A DNA stretch of 27,102 bases, taken from JBDSGC01 sp046594105 (GTDB lineage: Bacteria; Acidobacteriota; Thermoanaerobaculia; Gp7-AA8). The stretch's first letter is position 1. The number at the start of each line of letters is the position of its first letter. The translations under genes and the position numbers were made by a program. The stretch lies in assembly GCA_046594105.1 (NCBI GenBank), contig JBKJQB010000302.1, forward strand, positions 1 through 27,102. Reading direction: 5' to 3'. The notes under the pieces were generated by a model. It saw nothing but the letters and a program-made list of their open reading frames with translations, was not told where the DNA came from and did not search any database. Of this stretch, positions 17,654 to 25,106 are shown one piece after another.

Positions 17654-18120
17654 TGGTTTCCGCCTGGCGGATCGTCAAAGCCAGGTACGCGGACGACGCC
17701 TTCGACGGAGAAGGGGCGCGACGCAGCGGCGGACGCTGGAACTCGCCCGGGACCTCGATGGTCTACACCTCTTCGACGGCCTCGCTGGCCATCCTGGAGA
17801 TGCTCGCTCACCTCGGGTCGCCTGCCGTTCTGCCGGGCTACGCGCTCATCGAGTGTCGAATCGATCCTGCACTGATCCTTCCGCTCCGTCACGCAACGCT
17901 CCCGCCGAACTGGCAGGACTACCCGGCACCCGTCGAGGTGCGGTCGATCGGCGATCGGTGGGTGAGGGAAGGGCGGTCGGTGGCCATGGAGGTGCCCAGC
18001 GTGCTCCTGCCACAGGAGCACAACGTTCTGCTCAACCCGTCGCACCCGCGCTTCTCCTCGGTAAAAATTCTGCGGCCGACACCATTCCGATTCGACACGC
18101 GCCTGTTGAAGCCAAAGTGA
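17653..18120 (+). CDS. RES-domain toxin (NAD-degrading)
   Basis: The 155-residue protein is a RES-domain toxin. Characterised relatives degrade NAD+ and stop growth until an Xre antitoxin binds. The family's conserved Arg, Glu and Ser can be placed in GARRSGGRWNSPG (R24 or R28), LAILEML (E49) and EVPSVLLPQEHN (S116), with the closing NPSHPRF segment also intact, so the enzyme looks complete. Its ATG overlaps the antitoxin TGA by one base, ensuring coupled translation. A CGCCGGCA-type hairpin follows about 45 bases after the stop. Confidence 0.9.
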   Translation: MVSAWRIVKARYADDAFDGEGARRSGGRWNSPGTSMVYTSSTASLAILEMLAHLGSPAVLPGYALIECRIDPALILPLRHATLPPNWQDYPAPVEVRSIGDRWVREGRSVAMEVPSVLLPQEHNVLLNPSHPRFSSVKILRPTPFRFDTRLLKPK

Positions 18121-18163
18121 GGGCGATCGATTTTTCTCAACGTTCCGCGCACGCCTTTGGGAG

Positions 18164-18183
18164 CGCCGGCATCCCTGCCGGCG
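18164..18183. repeat. CGCCGGCA-type hairpin, copy 2
   Basis: 8-bp arms CGCCGGCA and TGCCGGCG enclose TCCC. It is the same element as 9132-9150 in opposite orientation with one added base. It lies downstream of the RES toxin and may end its transcript. Confidence 0.65.
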
Positions 18184-18282
18184 GGATCTCGCGCGTGCCG
18201 CCGAATTTGCGTTTCGGCGTCGGATCATGATCCTCACCCAGTCTTCACCAGCGACTCCCCAAGGTAGACTCTGCGCACGCTG

Positions 18283-18723
18283 ATGATGTCGCGATCGCCG
18301 CGCCAGTTGCTCGCCGCCCTCTGCCTGATCGCTCTGGTCGTGCTGCGGGCAGAGCCGCGGCTGATGCGTCTTCCGTTCGGTGGCCGGGCGAAACTGACCC
18401 GCGGCTTCGCCGGGTACGCCGACCGGACGTGGCCACAATATCCACGCTTTCTCGAAGGGGTGCTGGCCCACACCACGCCGGGCGATCGGGTGGCCATCGT
18501 GGTGCCCGCGATGCGGTGGGACGGTGGGTACTCGTACGCCTACTATCGGGCCAGCTACTTCCTGCCGGGGCGGATCGTGCTGCCGCTGGTGGATCCCCAG
18601 GATCGTATGCATCCGGAGAATTTTCAGGCCGCGACGTGCGTGGCTGCCTGGCGCAGCAACTTCCCTCAGACCAGGAGTCGTGTTGCCTGGAGCGGTGAGG
18701 GCGGCGTGCTGCTGAGGCGTTGA
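18283..18723 (+). CDS. Small membrane-anchored protein of unknown function
   Basis: I do not recognise a named family. The 146-residue protein has one N-terminal hydrophobic segment (about residues 8-22), which could be an anchor or signal. A soluble domain follows, with GDRVAIVVPAMRWDGGYSYA and YYRASYFLPGRIVLPLVD, a beta-strand-rich pattern. Its stop overlaps the start of the next gene (TGATG), and that gene encodes a GT-C-like membrane protein, so the pair probably acts together at the membrane. ATG 18286 is an equally good start. An accessory or chaperone role for the glycosyltransferase-like protein is only inferred. Confidence 0.65.
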   Translation: MMSRSPRQLLAALCLIALVVLRAEPRLMRLPFGGRAKLTRGFAGYADRTWPQYPRFLEGVLAHTTPGDRVAIVVPAMRWDGGYSYAYYRASYFLPGRIVLPLVDPQDRMHPENFQAATCVAAWRSNFPQTRSRVAWSGEGGVLLRR

Positions 18724-20054
18724 TGGCCGGAACGCTGATCGCCATCCTCACGCTGACGGTTCTGGGATTGCCGCTGGCGCTGCTGCTCGATCGATCTGCC
18801 CGCGGTCCGTTGCTCCTGGGGTCCTCGTTCCTCGATGGGAGCGGCGCCGTCTTTCTGCTGCTGCTCCTGCTCTCGATCCTGCACATCCCCTGGACGCTGG
18901 TCAGCGTGGCCGTCGCCGCACTCCTGTTCTGGGTGGCAGCGTGGGCCGGTCTGCGCGTTCGCGACGCGCGCGTGCCCGCACCGCCTGGCCTGAGCCCGCA
19001 GCCGAGGTTTCATTGGACCGACCTGGCTACGTTGATCACGCTGGCCGGCTATGGCATCTACGCGACGGCGGCTTCGCTCTGGGAGTGGGATTTCTGGGCC
19101 ATATGGGCACTGAAGGCTCGCGTTTTTCTCGAGCTTGGCGGCATCGACTGGAGATTCCTGGAGAGCCCCTGGAACTCGTTTGCCCATCCCGATTACCCGC
19201 TCCTGCTGCCGCTGAACTTCGACTTCATCGCGCTGGTGAGCGGCTCCTGGAGCGATCGCTGGCTGGGATTCTTTTTCGTAGCTCTGGGACTGGCGTTGCT
19301 CCTGATCGCACGGTCGCTGGTGGCAGCGGAGAGCACGCCGTTCGTAGCGGGGCTGATGACCTTCGCTCTCTCTACGATCGCCGTGAGCCGCTTTGTCGGT
19401 TTATCGGAAGGGGCGATGATCGCGTTCGGCGGAGCGGCCGTTCTGTTTCTGCGACGGGCCATGCTCCTCGAGGAACCGGCGGCGTGGCGCCACGGCGCGG
19501 TGATGCTGGGGTTCGCAGCGAATTGCAAGAACGAGGGGCTGGCCCTTCTGGTGGCCGTCGGTCTGGCCATGCTCCTGTCCGAACCGCGCCGGTGGCGGCG
19601 CCTCTTCCGTTTGTGGCCAGCGATTGCCCTGGCCCTGCCGTGGCTGCTGTTGCGCGCGACGCACGTCCTGGCCACCGACATCGCCGGCGGTTCGGTCAGC
19701 GATCGCCTGCTCAGCCGGCTGCACATTGCCCCTCAGATTCTGACGTTTCTCAGCGCTCGCCTCGATGAGCCGGGGTTCTGGGTGGCCATCCTGGCCGCTG
19801 TGCTCATCGCTCCGGCCGCGCTCCGCCGCCGCGAGAGTTTCGTGCTCCTGGCCACCGCCATCCAGCTGCTGTTCTACATCGGGTCGTACTTCGCCACGCC
19901 CCACGACATCCGCTGGCACGTGGCCACATCGTGGTCGCGGCTGACCGGCCAGGTGGCCGTGCCCATCACCTACTCCGCCATCATCATGCTTGCGGACTTG
20001 GTCTTCGCACGGAAGAATGCGCCGCATGCCGAAGCTCGATCCGAACAGCCATGA
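18723..20054 (+). CDS. Polytopic GT-C-like membrane protein
   Basis: The 443-residue protein has roughly ten hydrophobic segments. After two to three N-terminal segments it has an aromatic loop with LWEWDFWAIWALKARVF (E121, D123) and later AHPDYPLLLP (155-164). This arrangement recalls GT-C glycosyltransferases, where acidic residues in the first large external loop bind a lipid-phosphate sugar donor. Sequence alone does not prove catalysis. The ATG overlaps the stop of the preceding small gene. The 3' end overlaps the start of the decarboxylase gene by 29 bases, so all three genes are likely one transcript. Confidence 0.7.
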   Translation: MAGTLIAILTLTVLGLPLALLLDRSARGPLLLGSSFLDGSGAVFLLLLLLSILHIPWTLVSVAVAALLFWVAAWAGLRVRDARVPAPPGLSPQPRFHWTDLATLITLAGYGIYATAASLWEWDFWAIWALKARVFLELGGIDWRFLESPWNSFAHPDYPLLLPLNFDFIALVSGSWSDRWLGFFFVALGLALLLIARSLVAAESTPFVAGLMTFALSTIAVSRFVGLSEGAMIAFGGAAVLFLRRAMLLEEPAAWRHGAVMLGFAANCKNEGLALLVAVGLAMLLSEPRRWRRLFRLWPAIALALPWLLLRATHVLATDIAGGSVSDRLLSRLHIAPQILTFLSARLDEPGFWVAILAAVLIAPAALRRRESFVLLATAIQLLFYIGSYFATPHDIRWHVATSWSRLTGQVAVPITYSAIIMLADLVFARKNAPHAEARSEQP

Positions 20055-21444
20055 GTTCCGCGCGGCCGGCCACAAGCTGATCGACTGGATCGCCGACTAT
20101 CTCGATGGCGTGGACTCGTACGATGTTCTCTCCCGCGTGCAGCCGGGGGACATCGCCAGGCAGTTTCCGCCGATGCCTTCGGTCGCTGGACGAACGTTCG
20201 ATTCTCTGATCGGCGATTTCGGCGCGAAGATTCTGCCGGGCATCACTCACTGGAATCATCCCGCCTTCTTCGCCTACTTCTCCATCACCGGCTCGCAGGC
20301 GGGGATCCTGGCGGAACTGCTCACCGCGGCGCTCAACGCCAACGGCATGCTCTGGAAGACATCGCCGTCCCTCACCGAACTGGAAACGCTCACCCTCGGC
20401 TGGCTTCGCCAATCCCTCGGCTTGCCGGAAGGCCTGTTCGGAATCATCAATGACACCGCTTCGATCAACTCGTTCCTGGCTCTGGCCGCCGCGCGCGAGT
20501 CGCTGGGGCTGGACATCCGGACGCAGGGGATGACCGGCCGCGACCTTCCTCCATTGCGCGTCTATTGCTCGGAGCACGCCCATTCTTCGATCGAAAAGGG
20601 CGCGCTGGCGTTGGGATTCGGCGTGTCTGGGGTCGTCAAGATCGAAAGCGACGATGCCTATCGCATGCGGCCGGACCGGCTGGAGGCGGCCATCCGCCGC
20701 GATCGTGACGCCGGCGCGCTCCCGTGCGCAATCTCGGCGACCATTGGAACGACGTCCACCTCGTCCGTGGATCCCGTTCGTGAGATCGCCGCCATCGCCG
20801 CCCGCGAGCGGGTCTGGCTGCACGTCGATGCTGCGTACGCCGGCTCGGCCACCATCGTTCCGGAGTACCGGTGGCTGTGGGACGGTGTGGAAGCGGCCGA
20901 CTCCATCGTGGTGAATCCGCACAAATGGCTGTTCACACCGATCGACTGCAGCGTCCTCTACACGCGCAAGCCCGAAGTCCTCCGCGAGACCTTCTCCCTG
21001 GTGCCCGAATACCTCAAGACCACGGACACGGCGGAAATCAATTACATGGACTACGGCCTGCAGCTCGGGCGCAGGTTCCGGGCTCTGAAGCTGTGGATGG
21101 TCATGGAGCACTACGGCCTCGAACGCATGCAGGAAGTCGTTCGCGGTCACGTGGAGCTGGCTGCGCGGCTGGCTTCCGAATTGGAAGCGCGCAAGGACAT
21201 CGAGCTGCTGGCCCCGCAGATGATGAGCGTGGTGGTGTTCCGGAAAGTGGTCCGCAGCGCTGACGGCACCATCGACGAAGCGGCCTCCGAGCGGGTCACC
21301 AACCACACTCTGGAATCGATGAATGCCTCCGGGCGCCTGTTCGTCTCGCACACACGCCTTCGCCATCGCTATGGCATCCGCGTGGCCATCGGCAATGGAG
21401 CGACGGAGTGGGAGCACGTGGCGCGAGTCCTCGAGTTTCTCTAG
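20026..21444 (+). CDS. PLP-dependent aromatic-L-amino-acid decarboxylase
   Basis: This 472-residue group II decarboxylase removes carbon dioxide from an aromatic amino acid such as Trp, Tyr or Phe to give an amine. PLP lysine K300 lies in VNPHKWLF, the ring-stacking H186 in SEHAHSS and the pyridine-binding D268 in HVDAAYAG. The N-terminal HPAFFAYF segment and DTASINSFLALAAARE are also typical. Substrate preference cannot be read reliably. ATG 20026 is chosen because homologues begin near LDPNSHEF and GGAAG lies about ten bases upstream. It starts inside the preceding membrane-protein gene. Its TAG stop forms the first three bases of a GGCCG-type hairpin. Confidence 0.9.
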   Translation: MPKLDPNSHEFRAAGHKLIDWIADYLDGVDSYDVLSRVQPGDIARQFPPMPSVAGRTFDSLIGDFGAKILPGITHWNHPAFFAYFSITGSQAGILAELLTAALNANGMLWKTSPSLTELETLTLGWLRQSLGLPEGLFGIINDTASINSFLALAAARESLGLDIRTQGMTGRDLPPLRVYCSEHAHSSIEKGALALGFGVSGVVKIESDDAYRMRPDRLEAAIRRDRDAGALPCAISATIGTTSTSSVDPVREIAAIAARERVWLHVDAAYAGSATIVPEYRWLWDGVEAADSIVVNPHKWLFTPIDCSVLYTRKPEVLRETFSLVPEYLKTTDTAEINYMDYGLQLGRRFRALKLWMVMEHYGLERMQEVVRGHVELAARLASELEARKDIELLAPQMMSVVVFRKVVRSADGTIDEAASERVTNHTLESMNASGRLFVSHTRLRHRYGIRVAIGNGATEWEHVARVLEFL

Positions 21445-21462
21445 GCCGGCCGTGTCGGCCTA
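21442..21462. repeat. GGCCG-type hairpin, copy 4
   Basis: TAGGCCG (21442-21448) and CGGCCTA (21456-21462) form 7-bp arms around GCCGTGT. The first three bases are the decarboxylase stop codon. It belongs with the copies at 35-51, 106-122 and 9011-9025, and probably acts at the transcript end. Confidence 0.6.
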
Positions 21463-21539
21463 ACACGTAACAAATCTCTCTCTTTGCCGTTGAATGGAGT
21501 CACTAAGCTGTATCCATCAATGGAAAAACAGGTGTCCTC

Positions 21540-24089
21540 ATGCTGAAGCGCGCCACGCAACTCGGTCTCATCACCTTTCTCGCAGTCACCGCGCGTGCCG
21601 CGAACTGGCCGGAGCGGCCGGTTCTGCACGCGGTGCGCGTGGCTGCGGGACCGATCATCAACGGCGATCTCTCCGACGCCGCCTGGCAATCGGCGCCTGA
21701 ATTCACCGACTTCACGCAGCACGACCCCGATGATGGAAAGCCGGGGACCACGAGCACCAGCGTTCGCATCGTGTACGACGATCACGCCATCTACTTCGGC
21801 GCGAAGATGACCGATCCTCAGCCTCCCACCGCGCTGCTCTTTCGGCGTGACAACTTCGCCCAGAGCGACTTTCTCTCCATCAACATCGACTCCCAGCACG
21901 ATCGCCAGTCGGGGAACTCCTTCACGATCTTTCCAGCGAATGTGCAGGTGGACACGGTTCTGTTCAACGACATCGGCGAGGATGGGAGTTGGGACGGGGT
22001 GTGGGAATCGTCGACGAAGATCGTTCCCGACGGATGGATCGCCGAAGTGCGCATTCCGTTTTCCCAGTTGCGGTTTCCGGACAAGCCGGAGCATGTCTGG
22101 GGGTTGAACATCACCCGGCGGACCGTTCGCAACAACGAGATCGTCAGGATTGTGAATACAAAGAAAGGGGAGACCGGCTTCGTCTCCCACTTTGCCGATT
22201 TGGAAGGGCTGGCCGGATTTCACCGCGGGCGGCCGCTGGAACTGGTGCCGTACGGCGTGGCCCGTTCGGACATCCAGACCCGCGCCGATCGCACCGATCC
22301 GCTGCTCGACCGGCGCGCGCAGAAAATCAACGCCGGGCTCGATCTGAAATACGCGCTCACCTCCAGCCTGACCCTGACCGGCACGATCAATCCCGATTTC
22401 GGGCAGGTGGAGGTCGACCCCGCGGTGGTCAACCTCGGACAGTTCGAAACGTTTTACCCGGAGAAGCGTCCGTTCTTCACCGAGGGGCTGAATCTCTTCC
22501 GATTCAATGACTCGCCGGCTCCCAGTCACTTCAACTTCGTCTTTCCACCCAGCCTTTTCTATACGCGTCGCATCGGCCGCTCCCCACAGGGCCGGCCCGA
22601 CGCGGACTTCGTTTCCGGTCCGTCGGACTCCACCATCCTGGGGGCAGCCAAGGTGACCGGCAAGCTTCCGGGGGGCTGGGCCATCGGTGTTCTGGATGCA
22701 CTGACTGACCGGGAGCAGGCGCGCTTCGTCCGGAACGGGGACTTCGGCCGGCAGCCCGTGGAACCGATGACCAACTACTTCATCTCCCGGGCCACGAAAG
22801 ATCTCGGCAGCAACGGGCGCGTCGGAGTGATGCTCAATTCGGTGCTGCGGCGGCTCCCGGACGAGCTGACCTCGCTGCGCCGCTCGGCCACCACCGGCGG
22901 AATCGATGGCTTCCTCAAGATGGGAACGGACAAGTCGTGGATCCTCGAAGGCTCCGCGGTGGGGTCGCTCGTTTCGGGAAGCGCGCAGGCCATCGACCGC
23001 ACGCAGCGCTCCTCGTCGCGTTACTACCAGCGACCCGATGCGACGCATGTGACCTACGATCCCACCCGGACTTCGCTCAGTGGCTGGGGCGGAAGGGCCA
23101 TGATCTCCAGGGCCTCCGGGTTGTGGCGGCCCATCGTGCAGGTCCAGGGGTTCTCGCCGGGATTCGAGACGAACGACACCGGCTTCATGCAGCGCGCGGA
23201 CATCGTCTCCTCGCACGCCTTGATGCAATACATTAATGAGAACCTCACGAAGACGTTTCGACGGCGCAGCGTCTGGTTCGGCACCTGGATCAATCGCAAC
23301 TTCGATGGGAACACCCTCGATCGCGGCTACTTCGTCGATACCTTCGCCACGCTGCAGAATTACTGGGGCTATCGCGCGTCGCTCTTCGTCAGCCCGGGAT
23401 CCCTGTCCGATCGCAGCGCGCGCGGCGGGCCGCTGGTGCGAACCCCTGCCGGGTGGGCATCGGACCTGAGTTTCGAAAGCGACGAGCGCAAGAAATTCTC
23501 GTATGAGGCCTTCGGACACTTCGAGCACAGCGTCGACGGCTCGTACTCCCGGACCGCGGGAGTCGGCCTGACCTCGAGGCCGATGCCGAACCTGCAACTG
23601 CGCCTCTCTCCCTCCTTCACCCGCTCGCACGACTTCACGCAGTACGTTACCTCGTTCGCCGATGCCGGAGCGACCGCGACCTATGGCAAGCGCTACCTCT
23701 TTGCCAACCTCGAGCAGCGCTCCTTCGAACTGGGCACGCGCGCGGACTGGACGGTCAGTCCACGCCTTTCGTTCCAGTTGTATCTGCAGCCATTCATCGC
23801 CTCGGGCGACTACCACGATTACCACACCCTGGCGGCCGCCCGCACCCGCACCTTCACGCCCTTCAACAGCACTGGGAACGATGACTTCAACTTCCGCAGC
23901 GTGCGCGGAAGCGCCGTGGCCCGATGGGAGTTCCGCCCCGGCTCCGCGCTCTACGTCGCCTGGAACGAGAACCGCGCCGGCGTCGTCCCCCGCGGCGACT
24001 TTCGTTTCGGTCGCGACCTGCGAGCCATCCCCAGCGCCCCATCGCACGACGTCTTCCTGGTGAAAGTGTCGTACTGGCTGCCGATGTAG
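21540..24089 (+). CDS. DUF5916 outer-membrane protein with CBM9-like domain (paralogue A)
   Basis: The 849-residue protein has a signal peptide (cleavage near residue 20, after ARA), a CBM9-like domain (about 30-215, beginning INGDLSDAAWQSAPEF and including GWIAEVRIPFSQLRF) and a long C-terminal DUF5916 region predicted to form a beta-barrel. The signature INPDFGQVEVDP followed by EKRPFFTEG is strongly conserved in this family. Its function is unknown; outer-membrane binding or uptake of carbohydrate is an inference from the CBM9-like fold. AGGTG lies about seven bases before ATG 21540. A paralogue begins at 25107, about 1 kb after this stop, with a nucleotidyltransferase pair between them. 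Confidence 0.85.
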   Translation: MLKRATQLGLITFLAVTARAANWPERPVLHAVRVAAGPIINGDLSDAAWQSAPEFTDFTQHDPDDGKPGTTSTSVRIVYDDHAIYFGAKMTDPQPPTALLFRRDNFAQSDFLSINIDSQHDRQSGNSFTIFPANVQVDTVLFNDIGEDGSWDGVWESSTKIVPDGWIAEVRIPFSQLRFPDKPEHVWGLNITRRTVRNNEIVRIVNTKKGETGFVSHFADLEGLAGFHRGRPLELVPYGVARSDIQTRADRTDPLLDRRAQKINAGLDLKYALTSSLTLTGTINPDFGQVEVDPAVVNLGQFETFYPEKRPFFTEGLNLFRFNDSPAPSHFNFVFPPSLFYTRRIGRSPQGRPDADFVSGPSDSTILGAAKVTGKLPGGWAIGVLDALTDREQARFVRNGDFGRQPVEPMTNYFISRATKDLGSNGRVGVMLNSVLRRLPDELTSLRRSATTGGIDGFLKMGTDKSWILEGSAVGSLVSGSAQAIDRTQRSSSRYYQRPDATHVTYDPTRTSLSGWGGRAMISRASGLWRPIVQVQGFSPGFETNDTGFMQRADIVSSHALMQYINENLTKTFRRRSVWFGTWINRNFDGNTLDRGYFVDTFATLQNYWGYRASLFVSPGSLSDRSARGGPLVRTPAGWASDLSFESDERKKFSYEAFGHFEHSVDGSYSRTAGVGLTSRPMPNLQLRLSPSFTRSHDFTQYVTSFADAGATATYGKRYLFANLEQRSFELGTRADWTVSPRLSFQLYLQPFIASGDYHDYHTLAAARTRTFTPFNSTGNDDFNFRSVRGSAVARWEFRPGSALYVAWNENRAGVVPRGDFRFGRDLRAIPSAPSHDVFLVKVSYWLPM

Positions 24090-24115
24090 TCCGGGCCGGG
24101 CAGCGGAGTCGCATT

Positions 24116-24135
24116 CTCGCCGGGTGCGCGGCGAG
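24116..24135. terminator. Hairpin after DUF5916 paralogue A
   Basis: CTCGCCG (24116-24122) and CGGCGAG (24129-24135) form a 7-bp stem with a 6-base loop, 26 bases past the stop. There is no T-run. Its sequence faintly resembles the inner hairpin of the long nested palindromes. Confidence 0.35.
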
Positions 24136-24178
24136 CCGGGTGAGCCGCGCCCCCATATCCATCACTTGCCCCACCCGC

Positions 24179-24184
24179 TACAAT
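24179..24184 (+). promoter_or_regulatory. Probable -10 box of the nucleotidyltransferase pair
   Basis: TACAAT ends seven bases before ATG 24192, so transcription would begin at or next to the start codon. No good -35 box is seen at 16-18 bases. This suggests a leaderless or extended -10 promoter. Confidence 0.4.
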
Positions 24185-24191
24185 CGAGACG

Positions 24192-24440
24192 ATGTCCTTC
24201 TCCGACACCGCTCCGCAGGTGGCCAGACTTCAGATGGCACTCCTGCGTGAAAAGACGGAGCTCGAGCGCGCGGAGATCGCGCGCGGGTTGACGCTCTTCG
24301 TCCAGAAACTCGCATTCGCCGGCATGCGCGAGCGCTTCCCCGCCGACTCGGAGGACGAGATCTGGCTGCGCCTCGCCGTCGACCGGCTGGGCCCCGATCT
24401 GGTCCGTAAAGCCTACGGCCGCCTTCCGGGCGAACCGTGA
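24192..24440 (+). CDS. Small helical protein paired with a nucleotidyltransferase
   Basis: This 82-residue soluble, helical protein begins SDTAPQVARLQMALLR and ends LGPDLVRKAYG. That pattern belongs to a widespread family of small proteins encoded directly before DUF6036/AbiEii-like nucleotidyltransferases. No catalytic motif is visible. Its size, order and coupling suggest an antitoxin or regulatory partner, which is an inference. The stop overlaps the next start as GTGA. The ATG lies seven bases after a TACAAT box with only a weak GAG as ribosome site. Confidence 0.7.
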   Translation: MSFSDTAPQVARLQMALLREKTELERAEIARGLTLFVQKLAFAGMRERFPADSEDEIWLRLAVDRLGPDLVRKAYGRLPGEP

Positions 24441-25027
24441 CTCCGAGCGATCCGCTGGCCGTCGCGGCGGTCGTCGGCCAGATCCTCGAGCGCGTCGGCT
24501 TGCGGTATGTGATCGGTGGATCCGTCGCCGCCTCGCTGATGGGGGAGCCGAGATCGACGCTGGACCTCGACATCATGATCGAGCACGACATCGAGAAAAC
24601 TGATCTGCTCGCGCTGGAGCTGTCGGAGAGCTGCTACGTCGATCGGGAGAGCGCCTTAACCGCAGCACATCAGCGCGGTACCTTCAACGCAATTCATTTC
24701 GGCAGTTCGATGAAGATCGACTTCTTCGTTGCCGAAGACTCGATCCTGGCCCGAGAGGCTCTGGTGCATCGACGCCGCATCGAACCGCCCGGATCGCCTG
24801 CTCTCTACTTCTACGCGCTGGAAGATCTCGTCGCCCGGAAATTGCTCTGGTTCCGAATGGGGGGCGAGATCTCGGAGCGCCAGTGGCGGGACGTCCTCGG
24901 CATGCTGCGGCTCAATGAGGGTTCCATCGATCTTGACAGGCTTCGGGCCCTGGCGATGAGCGCCGGAGTCGGTGAACTGCTGGAGAGGGCGATCAGCGAA
25001 GCCGAACGGAACGACAAAAGCGAGTGA
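24437..25027 (+). CDS. Nucleotidyltransferase-fold protein (AbiEii/DUF6036-like)
   Basis: The 196-residue protein shows the minimal nucleotidyltransferase signature: GGS (27-29), TLDLDIMI with D43 and D45, and the third acidic residue D95 in MKIDFF. The C-half contains DLVARKLLWFRMGGEISERQWRDVLGML, typical of this group (read as three adjacent parts: DLVARKLLWF, RMGGEISERQ, WRDVLGML). The catalytic triad appears intact. Relatives include toxins of type IV and related systems that modify RNA or protein, but many members are uncharacterised. GTG 24437 overlaps the stop of its small partner. The pair lies between two DUF5916 paralogues, so it may be a mobile or defence cassette (inference). Confidence 0.75.
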   Translation: MTPSDPLAVAAVVGQILERVGLRYVIGGSVAASLMGEPRSTLDLDIMIEHDIEKTDLLALELSESCYVDRESALTAAHQRGTFNAIHFGSSMKIDFFVAEDSILAREALVHRRRIEPPGSPALYFYALEDLVARKLLWFRMGGEISERQWRDVLGMLRLNEGSIDLDRLRALAMSAGVGELLERAISEAERNDKSE

Positions 25028-25088
25028 CCCGCGGGCCAACGCCGGATCTGTCCCAGAAATGTGGGCTGGATGCTTTCCGCTGTCCCTT

Positions 25089-25094
25089 TACAAT
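25089..25094 (+). promoter_or_regulatory. Possible -10 box for DUF5916 paralogue B
   Basis: TACAAT lies 12 bases before ATG 25107, predicting a leader of only about six bases. No clear -35 box is seen. The region upstream of paralogue A is not similar. Confidence 0.35.
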
Positions 25095-25106
25095 GCACCG
25101 ACCGGA

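Noticed and set aside
17290..18612. 440-codon minus-strand frame opposite the Xre/RES genes
   Set aside because: It spans two overlapping real genes and an intergenic repeat and has no family features.
20017..20025. Alternative decarboxylase start at ATG 20017
   Set aside because: GGAAG would be only one base away, too close to serve as a ribosome site; ATG 20026 has better spacing and fits the conserved N-terminus.
22308..22423. Recent gene conversion between the DUF5916 paralogues
   Set aside because: The block is identical in protein, but nine third-position differences to the other copy argue for constraint rather than recent conversion.
21441..24047. 868-codon open frame on the minus strand opposite DUF5916 paralogue A
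   Set aside because: Its protein has no recognisable motif and is rich in Arg, Gly, Val and Glu. The plus-strand gene is clear; high GC at third positions leaves the antisense frame free of stops.
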